Assembly (NCBI GenBank): GCA_037577475.1 | Contig: CM075187.1 | Coordinates: 2,660,046-2,724,045, forward strand | Length of the DNA stretch: 64,000 nt | DNA from: Chaunax sp. Z400 | Lineage: Eukaryota > Chordata > Actinopteri > Lophiiformes > Chaunacidae | Reading direction: 5' to 3' | In this document: piece after piece, positions 1-13,730 of the stretch | Layout: every line of letters begins with the position of its first letter | How positions within the stretch are numbered: position 1 is the stretch's first letter | Notes under the pieces: model-generated | What the model was told of the DNA's origin: nothing | Databases searched by the model: none | The model's input: the letters and a program-made list of their open reading frames with translations, nothing else | Position numbers and translations under genes: made by a program

Positions 1-804
1 GATCCGACATGAGTCATCCTCTTTCTGCACTTATGTAAATGTGTGTACATTATAATGACAGAAACATGTACTGAACACAGAGCACTAATGTACACCATAA
101 ATCTACATATGCACAGACATGATGTCTTTGATTCCACTCTCCTGTCCAGGTCTGATGTCTCATTATTATTATTTAACTGCTAACAGTTCTCATTTCCATC
201 ATTGGGCTGTGGGATCATGACACGCCTGCTTCCACTGCATCACGGCTGGGAGAGGGAATAATGTGCCGACTGTACGGAGGAATAATGGCACAGTGCCTGA
301 AAGCATTGATTCGATGCAGGTCTGAGAGGGCGGGGCTGGCCTGGAGGACTGATTGCAGAGCTGCAGCTGGGTGCAGGTTTTACTGTCCTGACCCCAGGAT
401 GCAGCCAGGCAGATATACGACGAACCGAACGAAGCCATCTGAAGTGGTTCCCAGCAGGGTTTTGGACAGAGGTCATCAGAATCAGGATACAGATTAGGTG
501 TAAAGGCAACCTGGCCAATGAATTAGCATGAAAGTGTGTCTCTAAGTGTTTGTATTTAGACAGCAACGCTATTTATTACAACTGATAAACCAAGTAGACA
601 GAAATACATTTTATTTAAATGTGGCACTTATGTATGATTTATATTAAAATGTGATTTTTGTAAATTAAATTTTTCTTCAACTGATCACAGATGAAGCGAC
701 AGAAAGCACAGCCCAACATAAAAAGTTGGCATTGTGTGTTTCTGCAAATAAAGGATACGATACATATGTATCATTTAAATATTTATACCGTAGATATGCA
801 TATT

Positions 805-912
805 AATAAAAGAACAACAATGATAAGAATAATAAGAATAATGATAATAATAATGATAACAATAATAGTAACAATAACAATATAATAACAATATAATATT
901 AATAATAATAAT
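805..912. repeat. AAT/AAC-rich imperfect microsatellite
   Basis: A purine-rich run of AAT, AAC and ATG triplets with interruptions. It produces an open frame of Ile, Met and Thr residues that is not a gene. Confidence 0.85.
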
Positions 913-1021
913 ACCACATGATACCTACTAACAAACAGCTATATGTCAGACTGGTCGGTAAATATTTATGGCAAAATAATCACTTAATAACAAACTGGTG
1001 CCGTTCAGTAATTTTAAGGAA

Positions 1022-1049
1022 CCAACAAACAAACAAACAAACAAACAAA
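1022..1049. repeat. (AAAC)n short tandem repeat
   Basis: About seven copies of a CAAA tetranucleotide in a row. Confidence 0.85.
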
Positions 1050-1314
1050 TGAAAGGGAAGGCAGGAAGTGGTCAAACTGGAAGAGCAGTCCTAAAAGAGA
1101 AAACAATACCAGATGGAGCAGGCAAAAAAAAAATCCCAAAACAGACCAGGTCAAGCCAAAACAGCAACAAATGTAAAAACACAAGGAAGAAAAAAGCTTT
1201 AATATTTAATCTCTACCACATTTTGGTGTCATTAATGGGCAAACAAACATGTACAAGGACTTCTATACACTGAGAGACAACTAGTGAACTTTGTTGTAAC
1301 CCATGAAATCACTT

Positions 1315-1590
1315 TATGGAGGCTAAGCTTAGCTTAGCATAAAGACTGGAAGCAGCTAACCTGCTTTTGTTCAATGGATAACAAAATCTTTCTACAAGCA
1401 GTTCAGCTCACTAAAATCTCATTTTCTCCATAAAAACCAACAACAGCCACCAAACCAAAAACCACAATATTAGTATTTAAGCTGTAACGAAGGCTAGAAC
1501 CAGTTCATTTGTGTGCTGGTTTGTAATATGTGTTTTCCAGGCTAAGCTACACTAACCATGCTGTTCCTTCACGTAGCTACAGATTTAACA
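1315..1590 (+). repeat. Dispersed repeat, 'GCTTAGCATAAAGACTGGAA' family
   Basis: It starts with the motif GCTTAGCTTAGCATAAAGAC and continues with a degenerate body (AGCTAACCTG, AACAAAATC, GCTCACTAAA). Related copies begin near 18,848 and 46,947, each opening with TAGCTTAGCATAGCA. I recognise this as a non-coding repeat common in percomorph genomes but cannot name its class with certainty. Boundaries are approximate. Confidence 0.55.
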
Positions 1591-4319
1591 TTCAGATGTC
1601 ACAGTGGTGTCGGCCTTCTCATCACACTCTTGGGGGAAAAAAGCATATTTCCAAAAACCATTGCTTCATGACAGAATGTCATGGCAAAATCAAAACCCTA
1701 ATCCTTTATGTTCTAGATCTTAATCTACTAAAGCATCTGACGGATTTCAATCGACAGATAATCCTCTTGTGGATTCTTATCTGCATGTCAGACGGATGCC
1801 GTAGAGTCCTTGAATCACTGCCGACTTCATTATTTACTTCTCATAACCAGCAAAAAAAACACAACTAATTGAAATAATTGGCCTTTGTCAGTGAACAAGT
1901 GGCTACAAGTGTCACAGGAGATAAAATAGAACCAGTTATGGTGTCAATTATAGAGTTATAAGGGCACATTAAAGTCCATGAAAATGAATAGGGAAACCAT
2001 TCAATTTAGTCTCATTGTGCTCCTTCCAAGATAGAGCATTAAATCACATCTCTTTACCTCCCAGCTGCTAATAAGCTGAGCATCATTCAAGGTCTAAAGG
2101 GACGAGACGATCAAGCGGAGCCAAAGGGAGGTTTAGGTGTCATCTGAATGACATATTGTTTATTACGAGGGGCAGGAGGCGATTTAAGGCGGGATGAGAG
2201 GTGACGTCATGTTAGGGTTGGGTATAGGTATGCAGTTTGGCTCATCTGGATGATGTAACTGGCATTTGTCAGGTGTAGATGCAGGGAGCTAGCATCATGT
2301 GGCTAGTTAGCAGGAGGCCCGAGGCAGCCGATTGGCTCAATGTCACAGCAAGGTGCTTGTGGTTTATTATGTGTGAGATATGTATTGTGATTATTATTTA
2401 TTACTATGGATTATGTTATTAAGATTATATATTATGTGCTAGAGTTGAGATTTGTGCACACAATGATGCTAAACTCCTCTGGCTCCTACGTCCACCACAG
2501 ACTATCAACCAATCAAACAATTATAAACGTAAACATAATGAAAGTTGGCAGAAAAAACAATTTTCCCCATAAACATTTCATTATCTGAACACAAGTCTAC
2601 AACAAATATTCGCAATCATCACAGCACCAGCAGAAGAAGGTCCAAGAAACCCTTCATTCGTTAACATGGCAGGAACATCAAACTTTAAATGTAGCTAATG
2701 TCATCTTTTCTCAAGCTGTAAATGTATTTATTATTCTGATGTTACACTTTAGAAGAATAAAAGTTAACTTGAATGGTTGTTGTAAGAAATAAAAACACCA
2801 CTGATGGATTGTGGTTCCGTTTCACTCCCATTTATGGGTTCAGTGGGAGTGGCTAATGAATCAAGTGTGATATCAAGTGATTGAATACAGAATCCTGGTC
2901 CAGTCCAGTGTTGGGCTGACTATCAAAGAGGTTTTATTTGTTTGTTTTTTACACCTATCCAACCCTTTGCCGCCCCCATAGGTACATAAATTGTTGAGAA
3001 CTTTCAAATGTTGTTTCTGTTTGAACCGACAGCATTTCCTGCCTTCACAGAGTTACCAGAATAACCAATGAAATGCTTTGTAAATCATCTTAAGTGATGC
3101 TACTCTGCCTTTCAAATCAGTGCACTCAGATAATCAGAGAAGAGTGAGACAGATACAACACAGGGGACAGATCGCAGTCAGAGGAAAACATAAGCAACAG
3201 AGACATAGCATGTTCTGAAAAGGGAAAATTAGAAAACAGAGTTTTTAATCGACTCTTTTCTTCCATGGAGAAACTCCAGACCTCCACGTCTCACATCCGA
3301 GGTCGTGGACATTATTTAGTGTGAAGCATCAACACAGGACAAAACACAGAACATCCTTTGAGCAAACATACCCAGTCAAATCTGAACTTAGAGCACAGAA
3401 AATACAATATTTTATATAGCGATGAATCAAAACCCGACTCAATATGATGTTCCAGACTTTTGCTTGACCTTTCTGAATTTTAATTTTGGCTCTGAATCAC
3501 TAGGGCCACCATGACAGTGACCTTCAGTACATTTAAAAAAAATCTAATTAGCCTGCCCTCGATTGGGATATAATACATAATAAATATGATTGTGTGAAAC
3601 TAGATCTAATATCCATTAATGTGAAGTGACGACTGCATATCTACATTTAAATCAGGACTTTGGGATGGACAGCGATTAAAATAAGGCTGGAAGAATCCCC
3701 AAAATACTGACCCTAAATTAAACATGAAATTACAAGCTAATAGGCTGCAGCTTAGAGACGGTAATTAATGAGGAAAAAAAGCACTTTAATCATGTTTGTG
3801 CTTGGAAGGGAAAGAGAGGGGCAAAATAAAGTGTATTTAAAAGACAGAGGATTGAATGAAGTGACCCTTTAATTAGCACTGAATCACAAACAGAATTATT
3901 CTAATTTAATTCAGTCATTCTACAAAGAAATAATTACCGCAGTATGTATAATGTAGACAGCGGGAAACGTATTGTGATCTCTGAGGCTGTGTCCTTGTCA
4001 ATATATTCATCAGCAGTGAGAGCTTGGCCTCTATTAGCCCTCCAGCAGGGTCTCTGATGCCGAGGTTTGACGGATTCATTTAGCGATTTAATCTCACCTG
4101 TAACAGTTGGTTGGTGTGGTCACAAATGTAATCAGCAGATCAAACAGAACGATAAATTATGTTTAAGTTCATTCTGGATGATTGGTGGAGAAGCCTGGAA
4201 AACACAGCTGAAACACAAAATAGATTATTCTTTTTTTACTGAGTCTATGCAGCTTTATTTTGAGTCTTTTCAACAGGAAATAGAACAGTGGCAAAATAGT
4301 TCTTTTTAAAAAAATGTCT

Positions 4320-4640
4320 ACATCCTGTTTACACAAGTGTTTCTTTGTTTGTTGGTTTGATATTTAGAAGACAGGTTTCTATGAAACATGGGTCAGGAAA
4401 AGAACCCATTAAATCTCATGAGGATTCAGAGATAAATTAACAGATTCAGGAATTTTTATAACGTTCCTTATCACTGTAAGGCATTTTGGGATATTTTCCC
4501 CAACTACACAAAAACTACCAGACAGATTTCTATGAAACTCGGTGAAAGAATGGAGGATGGATCAGGGAAGAAGCCGCTACAATTTGCTGCTGATCTGAAC
4601 AAATTCTGGAATGTTTTTTGTCTAAATCTTTTAACATTTT
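4320..4640 (+). repeat. Dispersed repeat, 'AAAAACTAC..GATTTC..ATGAAACT' family
   Basis: It carries the series CAAAAACTACCAGACAGATT, then TATGAAACTCGGTGAAAGAA and GGAGGATGGATCAGGGAAGA. The same order of motifs appears at 36,600-36,920 and 47,870-48,060, and on the opposite strand at 59,930-60,115. It is non-coding and widespread in teleosts. Short reading frames inside it are incidental. Confidence 0.55.
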
Positions 4641-6274
4641 CCACGAACCTTTGTTGTGGGGTGGGGGATGGGCCGGACAAGATAAATACACGTGTAAAAC
4701 TATACTGTTCCATTATAGTGGAACTAAACTACATGAGTCCTGCTCCTTTCAGCCTGCTGGACTCCTGTACTCTGAGGGCTCAGAAAATCCTTCTACCTGC
4801 CAAGTGCAACCACTGGAAGGAGGATGCTGTTGTGGAGACCCAAAGGTCTCCTGGTTTGTTCATGTTATGTTAAAGTTACATTATGTTCTGCACCTATAAC
4901 ACCCTCACACACACATTCTGCACTGATGCACACTTTACATGACTGACTTTACTGATTGCTCACTTCCATATGTAAATAGTTACTTTAATTGACACTTTAA
5001 TTTGGTTTAATTTGGTTAAATCAAACATTTTGGTTACCTGCTCCTCATGCTGTGTCTCCTTATTGTCGAGGCCATCTGAGCCAGGTCACAACAGGCCGTC
5101 TGACTGGTTTGGTTGACCAGTCAAAAGGTGTCCTGGGCAGTGATCATCCCTTAAATGCAGCTCCTCCTGATGCATACAAAGCCGTTACCGCGGTTTGTTA
5201 ACGTCCGATAACCTCTGAGGTGTTTGGACACACGGATGCGTTTTAAATGTGATTTAAAAGTTGCTAGAATCTGCAGACTCTCCTCTTCAGCATCCTTACT
5301 CATGCAAGATCGTACAGGAATCTTCCTCCAGAAGCTCCTCATGTCAGATTGTTTTATCTGTGGGGGTTTTATATATAATAAATAGACTGTTGTTATGCTC
5401 ATAATTCATTTGCACACATCCCATAAAGTCATTATTCAGTCCAGTTTTATCTCTATAACATTTGGTGAACATAGAGTGGCAGACGACACTTCTATCTAAA
5501 AAAAAAGCCATTTTATAAATGTATTATAAATTCTATTTTATTCAAATATTCCACTAGTCCTGTGAAGACTTGAGTAAAGCTTCTGAAACATTTAATCCAC
5601 ATGAGTAAAAGGTATGTTTTCACAAGAGACTGGGAAAAGTCACAACTGAACTTCTCAGGTTTTGGGATAAATAATCTGTGCTTTATATTCTGATCCAGAA
5701 CATCTGGGTGTCATGTTGTATTCAAACACCTTAAAAAGGTGAATTTAAAATGCATTTGAGGTATAAAAAACCCTTACGGAGTTATAAATGAAACCTCTCT
5801 CTGTTTGCTGTAATGCGTCTTTTTTCTGGGCTAGAAATGTGTCAGGATTCAAAAACACAGCTGAACATCCTCCTATGTGACGAGTGAGCCAACAGTATAG
5901 CTGTGCTGCTGTTTGATTATATATGAATGCTATTCCTGGGTATAGTTTCACTAAGAAGGAGCCGAGGCAGATGATAGGACCCCCCCGTGGAGCTGTGTGG
6001 GACCAATGGGGGCTAGATGTGAAAGCCATGCACCAACACCAGCGCCTCTCTGAGCACCAGCCTCTGGCAGCAGCGCTTGTTAAACTCAGTCAGCCACCGG
6101 CAAGGCCACACACGCTATAGCAGCTGATAAAAATGATATCAAAACAGCAGGATAAAGTTAAAGTGGCTGCTTTAGGAGACGTTAATGTTTGACACCTTAA
6201 TGGAAACCTGAGGAGAAATAAAACATTCCTGAATGAGATCCCTGAGCATCAGTGCTGCTCGTTTGGGTCAGTTT

Positions 6275-6420
6275 ATGTCATTTGGGTTTTTTGTTTGTTT
6301 GTATGATATCTCAAAAAGCTGTCAACAGATTTGAATGACATTTTGTGTCGAGGTGGATCTTGGGTCAAGGAAGAGTCGATTAAACTTTGAGGTGTAACCG
6401 GGCACAGATGCAGATTCTGC
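6275..6420 (+). repeat. Degenerate copy of the 'GATTTC..GGATGGAG' dispersed repeat
   Basis: After a TTTGTTTGTTTG run come TATCTCAAAAAGCTGTCAAC, AGATTTGAATGACATTTTGT and GGTGGATCTTGGGTCAAGGA. These follow the motif order of the 4,320-4,640 and 36,600 copies but are more diverged. Confidence 0.4.
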
Positions 6421-6830
6421 ATCCTAGAGGGAATTAGAGAGGGTAGAGACATGACACTGACACCTATATGTAGCTGAGATAATGCAGGTTTAGAGTCATT
6501 AAATGGATTCCATGTATCTATTATAGATGATAATAGACCCACCATTATGGAAAATCATAGTTTTGTTGATAACTCATAAACTACTGATGATCATGATTCC
6601 AAATGCCAGGAGTAGATTTACAGGGTCAAGGAATTAGGTGGTGTTATACGGCATGAGGCAGATCCCAGTAAAGTGATGTCATCATGGTGACATCATCTCA
6701 GTCTGTGCTCTGCCATGGGTGCAATGATACAACAGCTGATGATCTCCTCATGGTGACAGAATGGAATACAGATATTGTGCACAATCAGGAGCACGGCCCG
6801 AAATGATTACTGGTGTTGTTACATGTTGTA

Positions 6831-7066
6831 TTATCCTTATTATTGTTGTTGTTATTATAATTGTTGATGTTGTGGTTATTATCATTATTATTATTATTGT
6901 TATTGTCATTATCATCATTTTACTATCGTTATATTGTTTGTATTATTGTTATTGTTGTTATTATCGTTAATACTGCTGTTATTATTGTTGCTATTATCGT
7001 TATTATTGTTGTGATTGTTATTATCGTTATTAACGTTAATAATGTTATTGTTGCTGTTATTATTGT
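6831..7066. repeat. (ATT/GTT)n imperfect microsatellite
   Basis: More than 230 bp of ATT, GTT, ATC and GTC triplets. It translates as Ile/Val/Leu-rich pseudo-frames in several phases, which are not genes. Confidence 0.9.
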
Positions 7067-8657
7067 TGGCCCTGCTTTTTTTTTTAAAAGACATCTTTTA
7101 CCAAACTAAACTTTACTCAGAAATCTTTGACTGCATCAACATGTTGATGCTAAACGTATTGCTGACTAATGCGTGTTCAGTTTTTTGCCGTTGTCAGGCG
7201 TTTGTTTGTCGTCTCTAAGTGCTTTCTGGTTGTCATTTGCGTTTCTTTTTTTCTTTGGAAGGACTGTGAATTAATGCATCCAGAAGTGCTCCATTAAGTC
7301 TCTGCTGCTGAAACTATTAGTCACTTTAACAGAGAGAAGTTTTGGAAATGCACATGCAATCTGCTGCAAGTTGCCAAATCACACTGCAACCTGTCACAGA
7401 GTGAATACAGACAGACTACAAAGATATTCTTCATGATGACTTGGAGACATCTGACAAGATTTATTTGATGCCTATTTGAAGCCACTCTCTCAGATATGCT
7501 TCGTCTTAATCGTCTATATCTGCTCCCTGGAGTGCTTCTTTATTCCGCTCTCAAATGGAGGAGCTGTTTTAGGAAAATGGCTTATGGCTTCAATGCCCGC
7601 CGATAATTGACGAGGCATTTTCTTCAGCTTTCATCACACATTCTCTCCTGCAGAAGGACCCAAGAGGCTGCTGATTTAGGGCCTGTTTATAGCCAGTCAT
7701 GATGGCTTTCAGATGAGATTGCAGTATGATGAATCGGATGTGGCCGCTGAGTCGGTCTGTGCGCCGTGGTCCTCTGTTGACCCCAGCAGTTTTTCATTTC
7801 TATTAAGTATTTATGCATATGTACGTTTGTCTCGGGGAAGTAGCGGTCAGCAGCTCCCCAAACCATCCTCACACTGAAGGACCACACCAGGCCACGGTCG
7901 TCGACAGGTGGGTGCATAGTCTAAGGTTTCAGTCACACAGACAGATGCATCATTTCTAGAGCTGAAACAATCTATTGATTAATCAATTATTAAAATTAAA
8001 CCCTCATTGCATTCAATTAACCTCAGAAGCTTCTTTAAAATCCATCAAGTAGTTCAAACATAAATGATAAAAAAGGAAAAGGAAGCATTAAAGGAAGTGA
8101 AAAAATGTATCTGGGTAAAGGTTATCAGGATCCACACCCATTTTTTCCTCCTATGCCCCATCCTCCCACCACACTCATGGTAATGCCTCAGGTAGTTTAT
8201 GTGGAATTGTTAAAAAAAAAGAAAAAAAAAAGTAGAAAGAAGAGAGTTCTTCCTTCTAGTTTCATGACATTACATCAAATAGTTTGTGTCAAACTCTGCT
8301 GACAGACAGACAAACCAACAGACTCTTGACTCAAACGTTTTAGTGTTTTAAAATATATCAGGTACAGAGGAATCAGTTTCCACCTCAGATAAGAAGGCTT
8401 TTAATTGACCTCCGGAGACTCGTTCTCTTCTATCCCACCCTTTTCTGCCCCTGCTGATATTTAAGCCATTGCTTCTTGCATAAATTAGTCTCAGTCCTTC
8501 ATCGGCACATTATGAAGCGTAATGGTCGATCATTCGTTCACCGATGCACCGAGGCTTTTAAAGACGAGGCAGGCTGATTCCATCAGTCGCTCATACAGTA
8601 TTCACAGTGTTAGCTATAGCACAAACACATAGGGACGCACACAATGACGCTCCAGAC

Positions 8658-8869
<212 letters not shown>

Positions 8870-8959
8870 TCACAGTTTTACTGAATGTGTTTCTAAATGT
8901 TTGCTAGGATCATCTCACCGGGAGGCAAACCACAAAACAAACATCCAAACATCACACAT

Positions 8960-9003
8960 CAGACACACACAGACACACACAGACACACATCAGACACACA
9001 CAA
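8960..9003. repeat. Short CA/CAGA tract
   Basis: Four ACACACACAGA-like units, probably a satellite tract of the large CA microsatellite 100 bp to its left. Confidence 0.8.
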
Positions 9004-9189
9004 ACAGCTGATACAAGCCATGTCAGGCCTTCACAAATATACATACGACGGCAATAACACTTATTATCTCCACACCGATGACATCACAGCACAAATCAAT
9101 GGCCGCCATAATCAAACAGCCAACCTACTTCAGGGACCGTAACTTTTATTTATTGTAGCCGCTATATTGAGGAGGTGCAGACGTTCCTG

Positions 9190-9290
9190 TCTTAAACAGC
9201 TGATGAGAGGATCGAGTCAAGTCGAGTCGAGTAGAGTCAAGCTGGTACTATGCAGTGGAAATGTGGCTTATGTCTGGGCAGGGCGGAGCC
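9190..9290 (+). mobile_element. MITE remnant (hAT-like), end fragment
   Basis: It contains GTCGAGTCGAGTAGAGTC followed by CTATGCAGTGGAAATGTGGC. The second motif recurs almost identically at 37,751-37,772 (CTACGCAGTGGAAATGTGGC) at the end of a fuller copy. The CAGTGGAAA terminus and GAGCCGAG-like interior resemble non-autonomous hAT elements of fish; the class assignment is inference. Confidence 0.4.
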
Positions 9291-9343
9291 AGAGGAAACT
9301 CTGGTGGAGGCCCACAGCAGTCCTGACGTACCAAGCGGTGGTC

Positions 9344-9543
9344 AGACCTGGGTATAGGGGCCAAAGACTAATGGAACCATCTAGTATCTGGTCCGACCTG
9401 GGTATAGGGGCCAAAGACTAATGGAACCATCTAGTATCTGGTCCGACCTGGGTATAGGGCCCAAAGACTAATGGAACCATCTAGTATCTGGTCCGACCTG
9501 GGTATAGGGGCCAAAGACTAATGGAACCATCTAGTAGCTGGTT
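9344..9543 (+). repeat. 50-bp minisatellite, four copies
   Basis: Four head-to-tail 50-bp units begin at 9,344, 9,394, 9,444 and 9,494, each opening with GACCTGGGTATAGGG and containing CTAATGGAACCATCTAGTA. By eye the units differ at only a few positions, for example GGGGCC against GGGCCC in unit 3 and TATCT against TAGCT in unit 4. The array lies directly beside the MITE remnant. Confidence 0.95.
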
Positions 9544-11744
9544 CCCTCTGAAGGTTCCTCAGGATATCTGGAGCTCACAGAGCTTCAGAGTCTCACAGTT
9601 TTATCTGTAAACCAATGATTAGAGGTTTTCGGGCTGAAACCATCTCAAACTATTATCAAACTTTAAATGGGTAAGAAGCCCGGCTCGCTGGGCGTGGTTC
9701 AAAATAAATCAGCCAATCAGAACATGTTCCATGTCTGGATGCATTCCTTAAAATGACATCACACCACACCAGGCATTCTTAATCATTCAACTTATTTTAA
9801 TCAGATAATGATCAGATAAATCTGACGTGGAATCAGTGAAATAAAAGGAAAATGACCAAAAATAGTCTGAAATGTTAATAATAACCTGATGTCTTAGAAA
9901 AGATTCATTTGACTAAAATAAGACTAAAATATCCAGACTTCAAGTTGAATAAAGTTGACTAAAAAACAGGATTATGTGACTAAATATGATCAAAACTAAT
10001 GAGACATTTGACACAGGACAAACTCTAAAAACTGTCAGACAACACTAACACTAGAAAACACGTTTTGACAAAGAACATGTGGCATAAAGAAGAAAATATC
10101 TTTGGTTCTACAACAGGAAACGTCTTGTCTGGTAAGTAATGGAAACACAAAGACAGAAGAATACAGTACGGTAGAAGAGTGTCTGCTCTCCAATGATCTC
10201 TGGTTAAACTGATGGCTGAGCTCAGTCTGGGAGGACAATGCACACCTAATGACCCTCAGTGTACAGTGACTCATGCTGCACCAGGACAGAAAGAAGAGCA
10301 GTTTCCTTTTGTGCTCTGGTTCTCTTTATTACCACAGAGACTGCAGCAGGGAAAATACCCTTTAAATATTTCCTTCATTGCATTTCATTTGCATTTCAAC
10401 CGTCTAATATGGAGGGATAATGATTAATTATCAATGACATACAACAATCTAAACTGCACAGAGACACCAGAAAACATATTATGATAATGAGCTTAACTTG
10501 TGCATCACTTGTGCATTAAATTTAATTGCCTTGAAGTCCTGAGTGCCTTTTCAATGTCTTTTCCTTCATTCGACTTCCCTGCAGAATCTGCTGGTGTGCA
10601 GAAATGTCTGAAGACATTAGAAGGAGTAACTCCTGCTCACCATAAAACAGCTCCTCAGTACATTATGAAGTGATCAGCAACAAAGAAATGAACTATCAGA
10701 GCAGCAACTTTAAACACACAGCCATCAGAGAATTCATCTTCCTCGATCCAGCTCTGTTCATTCATATTCTCATGATGTCTTTTGACCATGGTAGACATTT
10801 TAAAACCATAATAAGATGTTATGTATCATGATTCCCACTATATCCATCAAAACTACACCGGTAATGAAATGACTTCTGGGTCCAGCCTGGCATTATTACA
10901 TTACAACTTCTACTGTGAGTCTGTGACTGATGTCTCTTAGTATTTACCTCCACCGATGGGAGTCGGAGGAGGTCATGTGATCACCCCTGTTTGTTTGCCG
11001 TAGCCGGGATGTGTTAGTTTGAATTTTTCAAGTTTTAGTTAGTTTCCACCTAACTTGAAAATCAGAATTAGCCCAACTGAACAAACAAATTAACAAATAT
11101 TTTAAATACTAGACTCTTGATTTTGAATTCATGAACTCACATGGACAAAAACACAATCTGAGGGGAACAAAGCAGTATTATTTTCAAAATAAAACATTTT
11201 GAGGCTATAAATTCAGTACTCAGAAGAAGATAAATTTCAGAATTTAATTGCATCTATATGAGTATGTCCTTTATTAACAGCTGTTGCACACTTGTACTCT
11301 TTAATGAAAGCAGGTGTATGCAAATAAAGGACTGTACTACTTATTCTGAGAACACTCTCTCTGCAGGGAGCTGCAGGAAACACCACTATAAAACTTTGGA
11401 GGATGCAATTAAACGGGTTCAAAATGGACTGCTGTGTGTTATTTTCAGAAACGGCCCTTTGTGTCTTTACAGAGAGACAAAGAATTAGCCCTGATTCTAA
11501 AATGAAAGCTCAAACGTTACAGACCGAATGTCATATTTTAACAGCCATTGATTAGATTGTCCAAGGACGTGTGGTAGTACTAGCACTAAAAGTACTAGTC
11601 TCTAAACAGTTGTACGGTTAAATATGCTTCAGAGAATATTTTAGGCTATGTAGAGACAAACCAATATGGTTCATATTTGATCAGCACTGCCTGATTTCAC
11701 AGTTAAATCTGACGCTGTATACTCAGCCTGGCCAGTTTGAGTGT

Positions 11745-12165
11745 ATAAGTGCGTTCACACTACTAAGTATTCCTTAAATGCAGTATACAGTTACCCGGAT
11801 GGCATACTAAAAGTCGAGTGTGGAACGATGGACACTGTTCACCCTCAATGGTCGCCACCTTGGCTACGTAGCAGAAATGTGAGGGGCTTATGGGGATGAT
11901 TACAGCAGAGAACAGCAGTGCAACATATAAAAATAAGTACCTACAAAGTACCATTATGTATGAAATAAGGTGTGCTTTAAAGCATTAATTTGAAAAACGA
12001 AAAGAAAAAAAAAAAAAATTTGGAAGGGATGTCACATTTGTTGTCAAATTTTGCGTGCGTTATTTTCGGTGAGTACAACGTGGCAGTATTCCATTTGAGA
12101 CAACACTACACTGTCGAAAAGTAAGTATACTTTTATACAGTATTGCACATGTAAATATACCAATG
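11745..12165 (-). repeat. Dispersed repeat (MITE-like), minus orientation
   Basis: Read on the minus strand it contains GCGTTATTTTCGGT in reverse, AAGCCCCTCACATTTC, CTACGTAGCCAAGG, GCCATCCGGGT and GTATACTGCATTT. The same motifs in the same order occur on the plus strand at 39,370-40,110, where a LINE splits the copy. It is non-coding. Class unknown; boundaries approximate. Confidence 0.5.
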
Positions 12166-13105
12166 GAAGCATAAGCATCAGTTTTGAAACAGGACAAAAA
12201 AATGACGGCCGACTCGACATAAACTCGTTTTAGAGCTAAACAGGACGTTAAAATAAGGTTCTGAAAAGATTTTAAACAAGAAATCGGGATAATGTAACAA
12301 ACCCATGTTTTATCACCACCTCCGAATTTTACAGTTTGATCAGAGTTTCATGACCTTTGACTCCAAAATAGGAGCCAAAATGGCAGCTGGCTCGACATAA
12401 ATTCACATTCCAAATCTTTTTCTTCTGAGAACAATTACCTCTCAAAGTAAACATGAAAATGTCAACTTAAAAACTTTTAAATGTGCAACCAAAAATGTGA
12501 AGCAGGTCCATTGAATTAAAACTAGTAGGTCACAAAAAGGCATGCTGGGCATCCATAAAGCCATTACTTGGCCACAAGATTGGCTTTTAAAAGTCGGTGA
12601 AATGAGCTTTAATCGCATAACATTTATCACTGCATGAACTATTCAGCGTAACAGGAGAAACGTAGGTGAGGAGTGAATCAGAGCAAAGACCGAATCAGTG
12701 AAGAGCTCAATGGAACATTTCATTTTAATGTACTCTGCAGAAAAGAAAAGATTTTATCAAAGATTTGTTGTTAACTCAGAGTAAAAACTCAGAAATACAA
12801 TATTGGACAGAAATAAGTGGTGCAACGTGTGTTTAACAGATTTCACAGCTCATTCTGCATTCACAGCCGACAATGGCTGACGTGCGAGTGTGTAGCACAC
12901 AGCTGATAATGATGTTGTGAATATAGCGATCAAAGTCTCCTCGCTCCGCTGATTACGCGTCCTAACGAATGCACATACGAGGACAGCCTTATCACCTACG
13001 ACCACACAGAGGGCCTTTCCATATCTGTGGCTCTCAGGTGGCCGACCTGCGTCCGCCACGCTCCACGCTGCCAAATAAAACCACCACAGGCATCGCGCCT
13101 CAGCG

Positions 13106-13130
13106 GCCAGGCCAGGCCAGGCCAGGCCAG
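13106..13130 (+). repeat. (GCCAG)5 pentanucleotide repeat
   Basis: Five perfect GCCAG copies inside a locally CpG- and GC-richer stretch (about 12,850-13,150). Confidence 0.85.
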
Positions 13131-13730
13131 GCCCGCTCCTCTGACGGATGAAAGGAATCCGTCTAAATTTAGAGAAAGTTTGCCTTATCACCTCAGGACA
13201 ACTATTGGTTGATTAAATGAAACACAGTAAGTCTGGGGGATTTTAATTGGCTTGTTAAAGCTTCACAGCTATTGTGAAGGTGTAAAGCTTTGGAGCCCAA
13301 AGTACACTCTGTATCTTTGTAGGGTGAATGTACTTCATGAGTAAACAACTGGAAAAAAAGAAATTAAGAGTGGAACGGTTTTATACAAACATCGTGTTTG
13401 GTTATAGAATATACAGTTTGTTGTGTCAATGCAGCATCACAGGTTCATATAAATGTTCCAAACCGATGAAGCTGCTTCAGTTATTACACTAAAGGACATG
13501 CATGCCTTCCTCACCACCAATCAGCAGCTTCACTGAATCAAGCTATTTCTAAGAGATAACACTGCTCTCTCTTTATTTCAAGAGATTAGTCAAAATACAT
13601 TTACTGTGTAGTTAGTATGAGGGTATAATCAGGCACATTCTGCCTCAAAAAGCAGCAGAACTTAAATTAATCCATTCATTTGTTCCTTCCAGGCTGGATT
13701 ATTGCCTTTCCCTGTAATCAGGCTGTCAAA

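Noticed and set aside
12850..13191. 113-codon minus-strand frame as a missing tmem132 exon
   Set aside because: Its sequence shows none of the conserved TMEM132 blocks expected after exon 2, and it is not bounded by good splice sites.
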